A stretch of 40,125 bases of DNA from assembly GCA_028280325.1 (NCBI GenBank), contig JANQLZ010000019.1, positions 1 to 40,125 on the forward strand. The letters are read 5' to 3'. Positions 25,768 through 35,377 of this stretch are shown one piece after another. The notes beneath the pieces are model-generated. The model did not search any database. It worked only from the letters and a program-made list of their open reading frames with translations, and had not been told where the DNA came from. Positions within the stretch are counted from its first letter, which is position 1; the number at the start of each line of letters is the position of its first letter. The position numbers and the translations under genes were made by a program. The DNA comes from Bacillota bacterium (GTDB taxonomy: Bacteria; Bacillota; UBA994; PWPR01).

Positions 25768-27120
25768 ATGAAAAAGCAACTGACAAGAAATACAATTTTG
25801 CCCTTTTTGGCTCTGGTTTTTATTATACCGCTGTTATATAAAGTGATGTCTGTATCACAGCTGGTGATTGTTTCCGGCTTGACTGTAGTGATATTCTGGT
25901 GGGCGACGGGTGCGGTGAGCAGGATTATATCTTCCTTTATCCTGTTGCTGATCTTTTTCCTGTTCGGAAATACTCCGGTTCAGGACATTCTTTATTTTCC
26001 TTTGTCCGAATCCTTTATTTTAGTTATCTGTTCTTTGCTGTTAGCTGAAGGCATCACCAACTCGCGGATTGCCCTGCAGATTGCCAAAACATTTCTCAAT
26101 AAATGGGTAACCTCGCCGGCAAAACTGATTGCCATGTCCTTTGTGCTGGGAATTGTCTTAATCTTTGTCATACCCCATCCTTTTCCACGAGTCATTATCC
26201 TGAGCGCCATATTTAAGGTATTCCTCAGCGAGCGTCAGATAACCGGGCTGAACAGTGAGATATTTCTGTTTAGTATTTTTGTAGCTGGAACCTGTACCCC
26301 AATGCTTTTTCTGAACGGCGATTTTGTGCTAAATTACGCCACATTGAGTTTTGCCCAGTTAGATCTTACCTGGCAGCAATGGGCACTGTATATGGCGGTG
26401 CCCGGTCTGGTAAGCTGTGCCTTAATCTACTGCCTTTTTCTCCAGGTCTACCGCAGTGAGTTGCGGGAAATAAGTTTTAATCAGCCCAGTGTGAAGTATG
26501 TACCGGAGGCAAGTAAAGATCGGAGGAAAGCATATGCCATAATCATAACAGTTATGATACTGTGGATAACCGAACCCTGGCATGGGCTTTCAGCGGCATT
26601 AGTAGCGTTAGGTGGGGTGGGGGCTATGTTAATAGCTGGTCTGTTGAAATTTGCCGATTACAAAAAAATTAAGCTGGAGCTGTTGCTTAACCTCACCGCT
26701 GTTTTTGCCATTGGCAAGGTGCTGAAAGCGAGCGGAATTACTGCCTTAATCCAGCAATACCTGATTGCCTATCTGCCTACCGGTTCAACGGTTGTAATCC
26801 TGCTGCTAACGGTTATTATCGTGATGATAGTGCATATGATGCTGGGCAGCTGTCTAACCTCGATGAGTGTCACTATCCCCATCTTAATAGCAATGTTCGG
26901 AGAAACCGTAAACCCACTGATAATAGCTTTAATTGCTTATGTAACCGTGTCGGTCCATTATCTGCTGCCTTTTCATCACCTGACACTGGTTTTGGGCAGT
27001 GGAGAAAACTTTTTCAGAAATAAGCTGATAGCCCGTTTGGGAGCTCCGATGACCATTCTGATCTTTATATTGATATTCTTAATTTATTTACCGTGGTGGA
27101 AATTAGTCAGGCTGTATTAA
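25768..27120 (+). CDS. SLC13/DASS-like anion permease
   Basis: A 450-residue integral membrane protein with about 11-12 hydrophobic spans, resembling the SLC13 divalent anion:sodium symporters (ion transporter superfamily). The two half-repeats are visible, but the usual Ser-Asn-Thr signature is absent from both. The matching sites read PHPFPRVIILS in the first half and LGSCLTSMSVTIPIL in the second. The substrate may thus differ from dicarboxylates. The start at 25768 follows TTAGGGAG; a longer reading from 25693 lacks a ribosome binding site. It is divergent from the M24 pair and convergent with the AEC carrier. Confidence 0.78.
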   Translation: MKKQLTRNTILPFLALVFIIPLLYKVMSVSQLVIVSGLTVVIFWWATGAVSRIISSFILLLIFFLFGNTPVQDILYFPLSESFILVICSLLLAEGITNSRIALQIAKTFLNKWVTSPAKLIAMSFVLGIVLIFVIPHPFPRVIILSAIFKVFLSERQITGLNSEIFLFSIFVAGTCTPMLFLNGDFVLNYATLSFAQLDLTWQQWALYMAVPGLVSCALIYCLFLQVYRSELREISFNQPSVKYVPEASKDRRKAYAIIITVMILWITEPWHGLSAALVALGGVGAMLIAGLLKFADYKKIKLELLLNLTAVFAIGKVLKASGITALIQQYLIAYLPTGSTVVILLLTVIIVMIVHMMLGSCLTSMSVTIPILIAMFGETVNPLIIALIAYVTVSVHYLLPFHHLTLVLGSGENFFRNKLIARLGAPMTILIFILIFLIYLPWWKLVRLY

Positions 27121-27166
27121 GCTCTCCCAGCCATGGCTGTGAAGATACTATTTTGGATCTGTTATA

Positions 27167-28075
27167 CTAAAGTGACAGGTTGACCAGGTAGCCGATTAAA
27201 GGAAGCAACAACAGATACAGGGCCGTACCGATTATTGTACAGTTAACCGTCAGGTCAGAGGCTTCACCCAGCTCAGATAGAATTACATAGTTCGTAACTG
27301 CACCAGGAGTAGAAAAAAGAATAATGCCGACAGCTGTGTAGCCCGGATCAAATTTCAATTGGGTTGCGGCAACCATAAACATTACTGGTACGACAATGAT
27401 CTTAATCAGCAATATAACGGCCATATGCAGGCTCAGCTTAGCCTGTTTCAGCGAGGCTGTATTAAAGTTGGCACCGACAATGATCAGCGAAAGGAACATC
27501 ACCGGCCTGGTAAATTGGGTAATGACTTCGCCCAGCAAAGGGTGCCAGATATTAAAATAATTAAAAATAACACCTAACACTAAACCTTGAATCAGAGGAT
27601 TAGTGAGAAAATTGACCCTTCTGATTTTGCTTTCATTTCGTTTGTACCTGTTGAATTTGTACAACACCTCGATGCCAAAAATTGTTAATGGAGATATTGC
27701 ACTGGCCAATACCATGCCCAGAGGCAGGATTGGAGCTGGCAGTAGCTGCATCATTATCGGAAAACCGAGGTAAATAGAGTTGCCTCTGATGGAGTTAACC
27801 AAACTTTCAAAGCCTTTTTGCCGATAAGTCTTTTGAAAGATAATAAAAAACAGCAATAGCTGGGCCAACATTATGCCAAAGAAGAACAGGGTTTGATCGG
27901 TAATAGCTATTTCTGAGGTGCTTATTTTAACAAATATTGATAAGGGCAGCATTATTCTATAGGTAATGAAAGTAATAAACTTATTGACCTCTGCAGTGTA
28001 TAGTTTGCGATATTGCAGCCACCAGCCTAAAAAAATTATCAAATAAAGTGGTATCATTAATTTAAAAAGAGTCAT
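27167..28075 (-). CDS. AEC-family transporter (auxin efflux carrier type)
   Basis: A 302-residue membrane protein of the AEC family, which in bacteria includes malate and other organic-acid permeases. About ten hydrophobic spans are visible in two halves. RGNSIYLGFPIM in the first half and FSTPGAVTNYVILSELG in the second are the family's conserved N/P-containing crossover segments. GGGGTG lies upstream of the ATG. It converges on the SLC13-like gene with 46 bp between stops, including a CAGCCATGGCTG palindrome at 27128-27139 that could stall both transcripts. The substrate is not determinable. Confidence 0.88.
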   Translation of the reverse strand: MTLFKLMIPLYLIIFLGWWLQYRKLYTAEVNKFITFITYRIMLPLSIFVKISTSEIAITDQTLFFFGIMLAQLLLFFIIFQKTYRQKGFESLVNSIRGNSIYLGFPIMMQLLPAPILPLGMVLASAISPLTIFGIEVLYKFNRYKRNESKIRRVNFLTNPLIQGLVLGVIFNYFNIWHPLLGEVITQFTRPVMFLSLIIVGANFNTASLKQAKLSLHMAVILLIKIIVVPVMFMVAATQLKFDPGYTAVGIILFSTPGAVTNYVILSELGEASDLTVNCTIIGTALYLLLLPLIGYLVNLSL

Positions 28076-28284
28076 TTTAGCGCACCCCGTCTATTAGTTG
28101 TCGTGACTTAAAACTTATTTAATTTAATATAAAATTTAGTTATACGAAATAATATAGCATTATTATAGTATGTCAAGCCATAAGTTTCAAATAATATTTA
28201 ATTAAACACAATAAAAAACGGCAGGCCAGAGGCAGCTGCCAAAAAAAGTAAAATTCAATTTGTAAATTATAAAGAGGTGAGAAC

Positions 28285-31200
28285 ATGGCCAAGAAGATTC
28301 TGTTAACCACCGGCTACCAGCCAGTGAACAATCAGCTGCTTACAGATTTTAAGAATCAACTGCTGCAGCACAAAAAGGCGTACTACCTGTTGCCTAACGG
28401 GTTATTAATTGAGCAAGCGCAAAGGCAGATTTTTGATTCTGGCAGAGATATCGTTTTTGCCGGACAAATATGCTCCATAGACAACCTGGTTCGGATTATC
28501 CTCAAACTGGGTGATGTCCATAACCAGGTCATTGATAAAGCAATGTCAACAGTTATTATGGCCAGAATTTTAGAAAATCTGAATAACGAGCAAAAGCTTC
28601 ACTATCTGTGCTCTTTCGATCACCTCGAAGATATGGCTCCCCTTTTATTAAGTATAGTCCGGGAAATAAAGCACCACGCAGATAGCCATGAAATTCTGGA
28701 TCAAGAATACAGGGCTTTAACCGGGCGTGAAAAAGATATTGTGCTCATTTATCAGCACTATTATCGGGAGCTGCAGAACCTGAACGTGCTGGATCAGGAT
28801 GAAGCTGTTACTGCTGCTCTTAAACTCTTGCGCGATAAATCAGTGGCTTTTAACGGCAGTATGGTAATTGCTGCCGGGCTGACCTGGCATAAAAGGCAGC
28901 TGGAACTGCTGACAGAGCTGGGGCAGCGTTTTAAGGACATTGTCTTGGTGATTCAAGTAAATGAAATTAAGGAAGGATTTTCCAAGAGGCGCCATCTAAT
29001 TGAAAGCCTGCAGGAAGCAGGCTTTAGGGTAGAGTGGGCTGCCGAACACCCAGATAACAGCCTGGGCCTTTTTGCAGCAGCACCGCCAGGGGCAAAGCCC
29101 AGAGTTACCGTGTGTGGGTTTAACTCAAAACGCCTGGAGGCAAGAGAAACAGTTCGCAGTTTAAAAGAGTTGATGCTCAAAAAAGGCGTATCTGCTACCG
29201 AGATCGCCATTGTAGCTTACCGACCTGCCGACTACACCGATCTGCTGGCCTATTTCAGCAACAAGGCTGGGGTTCCATTGCAGTCCTGCACTACAAAAAA
29301 CCTGTTGCAGACTATGCCGGTCAAAAACATATTACGGCTGCTGAGTATTGTCATCAAGAATTGGTCTGCTGATGAGTTTTTACAGCTGTTAACTACAGAT
29401 TATGTTTGGCCAGGCCCGGTTCAGGCGGCCTTGATTGCTGATTTTGTGCGGCTAACCCCAGAAAGAGGATCGCTGTCTTCCTGGGTTTCAGCCTGTCGCC
29501 GCCAGAAGCAGTATGCCGCCTATCGTAATAAGCACAATTTTAGAGATGAACAGCAGGAACATATCCTGAGCCATGCTCAGTTAGGCGAGGTTGAAAAGGG
29601 CCTGCTGCACCTGCAGAGCATCTGGGAAGGGCTGCCGGCCAAAGGGGATTTCAACCTGTGGTATGACTATCTGTTAAGACTAATCGCAGATTTGGGGGTT
29701 GAACAATCTATCTCCAAACGGATTCGCCAGCTCGAAGGTGAATTGGCTGAACAGTTGCACAGAACCTGGGCTCTGGTGACCCAGGCTTTAAGTACCCATA
29801 AAAGGTTCAGAAAACTGTGGCCAGTCCAACTGGATCTGCAAACCTTTTACATCATTATTAAAGACGTGTTTAAATCTTATCTGGTGCCGGAGCAGGTAGC
29901 CAGACGCCGTAGCATCGGGGTTTACAGCCCCAGGCAGATAGCTGGTATCAGTTTTAAACACCTGTATGTACTGGGCTTTAACGAAGGGGTCTGGCCCAAC
30001 ACCAGGTATGGTTCATGGCTGCATAACTCTGATGATCAGGAGACCACTCTTCCTTTACCGGACAGGCAGAATCACCGTGCTGGGGAAATGCTCCAGCTGC
30101 TTCGAACTACTGCGTCAGCTACTGAGGAGATTTGCTTTAGCTATGTATTAAAAGATGAGCAGGATTCGGAGCTATTGCCTTCACCTTATCTCAGTGATAT
30201 TGAGGATGCCAGCCCGGATTTTAGAACTGTAAACAGCCCTGATTACCTTAACTGGACAGCGGAGCGAGCCTACTGCCAGCAGGAGTTGTTGATTGAGAGT
30301 ATTTTTCATCGCAGATATGATTCAATACCAGTCGATGTCCAAAGGCGCATCTGGATTGAAGAACAGCGATTTAATAACAGCAATTCGGTTTACAATGGCA
30401 GTTTAGCGGAACAGGGTATCCTGAGCCAGTTGATGACTATGTTTTCAAGTAACAGATCTTTCAGTACTACCATGCTGGAGCAGTATGGCAAATGCCCATG
30501 GTCTTTTTTCATGCAGCGGGTTCTGAATATCAGGCCGTTAGAGCCATTGTCAGTTGGGCTGACCCCTCTGATCAGAGGAAATATCATCCATAGAGTATTG
30601 GCCAGGTTCTTAGAGCAGCGCCGGCGACATACTTTGTCCTTTACCAAACTCAAGGATTATGACCGGCAGCTTAAGGATTTGCTGACAGCAGAGCTGCAGA
30701 ATGTTCAATCCCAGCTGACCAGAGCAGGGCAAAGCTGGGCCGAGGTTGAAAGCGACCGGATATTTTATGTTTTAAGGCTGTGGCTCAGAAATGAGCTGGA
30801 GCTGCAAAGTAAGGTGGCATTGAGGCCAGCTGATTTTGAGTACTCTTTTGCTGAGGATAAAGTGCTGTTGATTAACTGTGATTCAAAGACGATGAAGGTT
30901 GAAGGATTTATCGACCGGATAGATGTCGATCAACAACATTTGGTGGTTTACGACTATAAATCCGGGTTTACGCCCCGGCTTAAGGATATTAAGGATGGGG
31001 TTGCCTTTCAGATTCCATTTTACATTCTGGCAGCCAGCAGCAAATATCCGGAAAAGAAGGTTTTAGGCGGCGGCTATTATAAACTGGCTGGTGACTTTAA
31101 TCGCAACAGTGGCATGTGGCATGCGGATTACCTGGCACTTAACGGGCTCAGTAAAAGGATTGGCGACAAAGTGAGTGAGGCGGATTGGGACAGCTTATTT

Positions 31201-31371
31201 GATCAAGTTAAGGAGTACGCCCTGCAGTATCGTCAGCAGATGCAAACCGGCCAGTTTCAACTTGAACCCAAAAGACCTTGTCCCAGGTACTGTCCGTACC
31301 AAGCCATTTGCCGGATGACCCCGCTGCTATTATCTCTTTTGGAGGCTAAGAATAATGAAGTTCACAGTTAG
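28285..31371 (+). CDS. addB: AddB-type subunit of the AddAB helicase-nuclease
   Basis: A 1028-residue subunit of the double-strand-break processing helicase-nuclease that makes 3' tails at Chi for RecA. The helicase-like body (about 1-700) is inactivated: the N-terminal site where Bacillus AddB has a Walker A reads TTGYQPVNNQLL, with no GKT. The C-terminal RecB-type nuclease has NIIHRVLARFLE, VYDYKSGF (active-site Asp and Lys) and AFQIPFYILA. Four cysteines, Cys737, Cys999, Cys1003 and Cys1009, match the Fe-S 'staple' that encloses the nuclease in AddB. AGAGGTGA precedes the ATG. The gene overlaps addA by 17 nt. The missing Walker A recalls RexB. Confidence 0.9.
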   Translation: MAKKILLTTGYQPVNNQLLTDFKNQLLQHKKAYYLLPNGLLIEQAQRQIFDSGRDIVFAGQICSIDNLVRIILKLGDVHNQVIDKAMSTVIMARILENLNNEQKLHYLCSFDHLEDMAPLLLSIVREIKHHADSHEILDQEYRALTGREKDIVLIYQHYYRELQNLNVLDQDEAVTAALKLLRDKSVAFNGSMVIAAGLTWHKRQLELLTELGQRFKDIVLVIQVNEIKEGFSKRRHLIESLQEAGFRVEWAAEHPDNSLGLFAAAPPGAKPRVTVCGFNSKRLEARETVRSLKELMLKKGVSATEIAIVAYRPADYTDLLAYFSNKAGVPLQSCTTKNLLQTMPVKNILRLLSIVIKNWSADEFLQLLTTDYVWPGPVQAALIADFVRLTPERGSLSSWVSACRRQKQYAAYRNKHNFRDEQQEHILSHAQLGEVEKGLLHLQSIWEGLPAKGDFNLWYDYLLRLIADLGVEQSISKRIRQLEGELAEQLHRTWALVTQALSTHKRFRKLWPVQLDLQTFYIIIKDVFKSYLVPEQVARRRSIGVYSPRQIAGISFKHLYVLGFNEGVWPNTRYGSWLHNSDDQETTLPLPDRQNHRAGEMLQLLRTTASATEEICFSYVLKDEQDSELLPSPYLSDIEDASPDFRTVNSPDYLNWTAERAYCQQELLIESIFHRRYDSIPVDVQRRIWIEEQRFNNSNSVYNGSLAEQGILSQLMTMFSSNRSFSTTMLEQYGKCPWSFFMQRVLNIRPLEPLSVGLTPLIRGNIIHRVLARFLEQRRRHTLSFTKLKDYDRQLKDLLTAELQNVQSQLTRAGQSWAEVESDRIFYVLRLWLRNELELQSKVALRPADFEYSFAEDKVLLINCDSKTMKVEGFIDRIDVDQQHLVVYDYKSGFTPRLKDIKDGVAFQIPFYILAASSKYPEKKVLGGGYYKLAGDFNRNSGMWHADYLALNGLSKRIGDKVSEADWDSLFDQVKEYALQYRQQMQTGQFQLEPKRPCPRYCPYQAICRMTPLLLSLLEAKNNEVHS

Positions 31372-34300
31372 TCAGAATAAAGCAATAAACACATTCGGAG
31401 CAAATCTGACAGTCAGTGCCGGGGCTGGCTCGGGAAAAACGACTGTGTTGGTAAATAAATACATTCAACTGATAGCCGGTAAAGCTGCCCGTTTAGATCA
31501 AATACTGGCCATAACCTTTACCAATAAAGCAGCCCGGGATATGCGCAAAAAGGTTAGAAGCTACATAAATCGCAATAGCAGTGGCTCTCCAGATCTGGAT
31601 CAGGCATATTGGCAGCGGATCAAGAGTCAATTCGACAGCGCTAATATTACCACTATTCACAGTTTTGCTTTGCAGGCCCTGCAGAGTCACCCTTTAGCAG
31701 CTGCTATCCATCCCAGCGCTACCCTGCTCGATGAAATACAGGCCTTGCTTGTACTGCAGGATGTAGTCGCTTCGCAGCTGACAGCGAGGAAAAATTTTGG
31801 CTTGAATTTTAGAAAACTTATTGTAGATTTAGGCAGCAGCGATGCCTTAATTGCGGCCTTAATCAAGGTTTATCAAAAGGCCAGATCATTGGGAGGTGAG
31901 CCGGCTGAGATTGCTAAGTTGCCGCTTCAATACGAAAGTGAGGCCCAAGATCAGCTTGAGAATATCAAGCAAAAGCTGATTACCAGCCTGACGGCTATGC
32001 AACAACAGGCTCAAGCCAGCATGTCAAAAAGCAGGTTTATAAAAATATGGCAGCAGGCTGATGTCGATAGCCTCCAGCAGGCTGTCAGCGAGGCTGAGAC
32101 CCTCAACGACTACGACCTGATGGCCACAATCAGAGAGATAAGAAGGAAATGCAGCCGGCCGGTTCAGGAACTGGCCGAATTAGCCAGAGCGATCAGCTGC
32201 AAAACTGAATCATCGGGTTATTTGTACCAGCTTGAAGCTGTCTTAGCTTATTTTGACGCACTGCCAACCTGGAAAGCTGTCCAGAAGATGATAGTAAACA
32301 TCCACCATGATTATTCTCAGCTGAAACAGGAGATGAGGGCCCTGGATTACAGTGATCTGGAGTGGAAGTTTCTAAAACTGCTGAGTGATAATCCACAGGT
32401 TCAAAAAAAATATCAGGCAAAATTTAAGTACGTAATGGTAGATGAATTCCAGGACACCAGCCCTCTTCAGCAGCAAATAGTCAGATATATCGCCCCTTAC
32501 CGGCAAAACAAACTGTTCATTGTGGGGGATGCCCGCCAGTCTATTTACCGCTTTCGGGCTGCCGAGGTTGAGGGATTTATTGATATGAATCGGCAGATAA
32601 AGCAGTATGGCGGAGAGAAAATTGAGCTGCAGGAAAACTTTAGAAGCAACCCCCAGCTGATAGATTTTTACAATAAGTTTTTCAGTACCGTTTTTTCTGA
32701 TACCCCTATCGAATATGAGCAGGTTGTTGCTGGCCGCAATAGCAAAGATCATGGCCCTCAGGTAGAGCTGTGGGTTCCGGAAAAAAAAGCGGCTGATCAG
32801 CTCAAATCCAGGAATCGGCATGAGCTCGAAGCAAAAATCATAGCCGACAAGATAATTGAGCTGACAAATGAGACGGGAGTTGAACCAGCAGATATTGCGG
32901 TTTTGTTCAGATCTCTAACCGATGTTAAGATTTATGAACGGCAGCTGCAGAAGCAGAGTATCCCCTATGTAGTGGCCGGCAGCCGGGGCTTTTTTGTCAA
33001 ACAGGAGATTCTGGATATGCTCAATTTGCTGACTTACTTTGTTCACGACCAGAGCAAAATCGCCCTGTGTGGCCTGCTGCGCTCCCCGTTGTTTGGCTTG
33101 AGTGATGAGGCATTGTTTCATTTAGAGCGGAAGCAGAAACTTGTCAGTTTGACCGACTGCGCCAGTTTGTCTGAAGCCGATAAACTGGCTTGGCAAAAGG
33201 CAGTAACCTTTATTAGAGAATGGCGTAATCTGCTGCTGGTTAAGCCGGTGTCGTTTGTTTTGCAAAGGGTTGTCGATGACACGAATTTAAATCCAGTTCT
33301 ACTGGGCTCACCAGGCTACGGACTGCAGGCAGTCGCCAATGTTGAAAAGCTGCTCAATACAGTTATGCGCCTGGAACAGAACGGCCTGGATGGCAAGGTG
33401 GATATTTTACGCTATCTGATGGCCTTAAAAGACAGCGATGCTCAATACGGTGAAGCAATTATAAACGCTGCCGGGAACAATGCTGTTCAGATTATGACCA
33501 TTCACCAGGCCAAGGGTTTGGAGTTTAACACGGTGATAATAGCTCAGTGTGCACGAGCTCTCAGTTATCCTAACTCCGAAATACTGCAATACACCAAGGA
33601 TTTTGGCTTAGTAGTCAGGTGTCGAGGCTGGCAGGATAAGCCGCAGAAAAACAGTTACTACCAGCTGATGAACGAAGCAGAAAAGATTAAAGATCGGCAG
33701 GAATCGTATCGACTGCTTTATGTAGCGGCAACCAGAGCTGCAGAGAAGCTGGTTTTTTCAGCCGTGCCAGACAAATGGCCCGGAGCAACAGCAGATAATT
33801 GGCTGGGTCTGATAGCCAACTTTTTAGTTATGCCCGAATGGCCGGAAACAGCGGTCAGCAAGGACTTGGTTGAGGTGGTGCTGCCTGAAATAAAGGGGTA
33901 CAGATTTGTTCAAAGTGCTGATTCCCCGGGTGAATCCTCCAGCAATGAAAGCCCCCTGGTTGCTGAAGTGCCTACAGAAAATTGTTTACAGCCGATTCTG
34001 TCTGTTTCAGCTTTAATCGACTACAGTACCTGTCCGTCGATGTTCTATTACAAAAATCTTCAAAAACTGCCCCCAATTATTGATCTGTTCGCCGAGAATA
34101 ATCAAGTCGATCCTGCAGTTTTAGGCAGTCTTTTGCATAAGGTATGTGAAAAAGCCAATTCTCAGTCAGATATTGAAAAATATTGGAAGATAACCTTGAG
34201 AGATTCCGATTTGCCTCCGGCATTGCTGCCTGATTACCAAACTCAAGGTCAGCAAATATTGGCTGGATATGCTAATTCCAGTTTGCTGACCGAGGTAGAA

Positions 34301-34714
34301 AGAGCACAGCAGATTCAATCAGAGGTGCCCTTTATGTTTAAATACAGAGAGCTGACCCTGAGCGGGATTATAGATAAAATCATCATCAATGGCCAGAAGA
34401 TTAAAATAATAGATTTTAAATCAGGTCGAATCAGCTTATTGGCTATTGAAAAATATCGATTACAGATAGCGTTGTATGCCTTAGCAATTGCCAGGCAATA
34501 TCAAAGATTTCCAGCTTCATTAACCATATTTTTTATGGAATCGGGTAAAGAGCATGAGTATGTAAATGAACTGAGCAGTGTTGAGAAGTGTTATGCTGTA
34601 ATTGATGAGGTTGTCAACAGCCTCCAGCACAGCCTGAACACCAATCAGTTCAGCAAAGGGGAGTGTAACTATCGGCAGTGCAGTTACCAGTTATTATGCA
34701 AAAAAAATAATTAA
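31355..34714 (+). CDS. addA: AddA helicase-nuclease subunit
   Basis: A 1119-residue UvrD-superfamily 3'-5' helicase fused to a RecB-type nuclease. Helicase motifs in order: SAGAGSGKTT (Walker A, about 20-29), TNKAARDM (Ia), VDEFQDTSPLQ (II), GDARQSIYRFR (III), QENFRSNP (IV), TIHQAKGLEF (V) and LLYVAATRAAEKL (VI). The nuclease has GSLLHKVCE, IIDFKSGR and YRLQIALYALA. Unusually, four cysteines (Cys893, Cys1104, Cys1109 and Cys1115) are placed as in the AddB Fe-S staple, which Bacillus AddA lacks. GGAGG sits 9 nt from the ATG inside addB. Together with AddB it should form one complete recombination nuclease. Confidence 0.94.
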   Translation: MKFTVSQNKAINTFGANLTVSAGAGSGKTTVLVNKYIQLIAGKAARLDQILAITFTNKAARDMRKKVRSYINRNSSGSPDLDQAYWQRIKSQFDSANITTIHSFALQALQSHPLAAAIHPSATLLDEIQALLVLQDVVASQLTARKNFGLNFRKLIVDLGSSDALIAALIKVYQKARSLGGEPAEIAKLPLQYESEAQDQLENIKQKLITSLTAMQQQAQASMSKSRFIKIWQQADVDSLQQAVSEAETLNDYDLMATIREIRRKCSRPVQELAELARAISCKTESSGYLYQLEAVLAYFDALPTWKAVQKMIVNIHHDYSQLKQEMRALDYSDLEWKFLKLLSDNPQVQKKYQAKFKYVMVDEFQDTSPLQQQIVRYIAPYRQNKLFIVGDARQSIYRFRAAEVEGFIDMNRQIKQYGGEKIELQENFRSNPQLIDFYNKFFSTVFSDTPIEYEQVVAGRNSKDHGPQVELWVPEKKAADQLKSRNRHELEAKIIADKIIELTNETGVEPADIAVLFRSLTDVKIYERQLQKQSIPYVVAGSRGFFVKQEILDMLNLLTYFVHDQSKIALCGLLRSPLFGLSDEALFHLERKQKLVSLTDCASLSEADKLAWQKAVTFIREWRNLLLVKPVSFVLQRVVDDTNLNPVLLGSPGYGLQAVANVEKLLNTVMRLEQNGLDGKVDILRYLMALKDSDAQYGEAIINAAGNNAVQIMTIHQAKGLEFNTVIIAQCARALSYPNSEILQYTKDFGLVVRCRGWQDKPQKNSYYQLMNEAEKIKDRQESYRLLYVAATRAAEKLVFSAVPDKWPGATADNWLGLIANFLVMPEWPETAVSKDLVEVVLPEIKGYRFVQSADSPGESSSNESPLVAEVPTENCLQPILSVSALIDYSTCPSMFYYKNLQKLPPIIDLFAENNQVDPAVLGSLLHKVCEKANSQSDIEKYWKITLRDSDLPPALLPDYQTQGQQILAGYANSSLLTEVERAQQIQSEVPFMFKYRELTLSGIIDKIIINGQKIKIIDFKSGRISLLAIEKYRLQIALYALAIARQYQRFPASLTIFFMESGKEHEYVNELSSVEKCYAVIDEVVNSLQHSLNTNQFSKGECNYRQCSYQLLCKKNN

Positions 34715-34824
34715 AATAGTTTTTTGTCATATAATAATATAAGAATTTATATATTTTTACTGGAGATTACCTCATCTTTAATGTATTATTGTGCTTATAG
34801 CGGTATGAGCGAAGGAGGATAAAT

Positions 34825-34965
34825 ATGAAAAAGACTTGGGCAGTAGTTAGCATTGTGGTCAGCATTATAACAGCCTTATCTGTTATACTATCAATCGCTT
34901 ACATAAGCAAAAAACTTCATCGCCAGCGTGAAGTTCAGGAGCGTTCATATACAACTATTGAGTAA
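34825..34965 (+). CDS. 46-residue single-span membrane protein
   Basis: A short gene starting at ATG 34825, 6 nt after a perfect AAGGAGG (34812-34818), and ending at TAA 34963-34965. The product begins MKKTWAVVSIVVSIITALS. It has one hydrophobic span (about 5-27) and a charged tail, KKLHRQREVQERSYTTIE. With a Lys-rich N-terminus and no cleavage site, it is probably an inserted small membrane protein. I recognise no family. It lies 110 bp past addA and before a long non-coding tract. The strong ribosome binding site and clean hydrophobic/charged pattern are the evidence; the role is unknown. Confidence 0.75.
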   Translation: MKKTWAVVSIVVSIITALSVILSIAYISKKLHRQREVQERSYTTIE

Positions 34966-35075
34966 TTTTAGTTATTGCTTCTTTCCATGGAGGCTTCCAT
35001 AATCATACCTATCTACAGCGATTATACTTTGTTTTTTTAAGGTAAGTGCTTTTGTTCCAAAACACTTTGTCTTAC

Positions 35076-35131
35076 GAAGAAATTTTCTCAAAGATATACT
35101 TACTTGTATTATCCTTGCAGAAAATTTCTTC
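35076..35131. repeat. 13-bp inverted repeat, 30-nt loop
   Basis: GAAGAAATTTTCT (35076-35088) and AGAAAATTTCTTC (35119-35131) are perfectly complementary, separated by 30 nt. It is an AT-rich stem without a downstream T tract, so it is not a typical terminator. Confidence 0.65.
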
Positions 35132-35199
35132 TATTCCTTGAGCGGTGAGCCATACGCTTCGTCGTTTAGGTGTTTTTTTTACGGAGGCTTCCATATATA

Positions 35200-35246
35200 C
35201 AATAGCTGAACGATTGCTTTAACGATTGCTGAACTATTGTTTTTTT
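35200..35246 (+). repeat. Tandem AACGATTGCT pair within a weak terminator-like hairpin
   Basis: CAATAG (35200-35205) and CTATTG (35234-35239) are complementary and followed by seven T. The loop holds two direct copies of AACGATTGCT (35209-35218 and 35221-35230). The 6-bp stem with a long loop makes termination doubtful. Confidence 0.4.
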
Positions 35247-35377
35247 CTGGGGTATTTGGCTGCTTGGCGACAGTGAGGCTAGCGAGAAAAACGCTAAAAG
35301 TAGGCAGCATTTATAATGAAGTGAAACATTGGGGACGGGTATTTTTGTTGCAAAGTCAACTTTTTTATGTTTTAAAA

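Noticed and set aside
27128-27139. CAGCCATGGCTG palindrome between convergent SLC13-like and AEC genes
   Set aside because: Too short and without T tracts to call as a terminator with confidence; mentioned only under the AEC gene.
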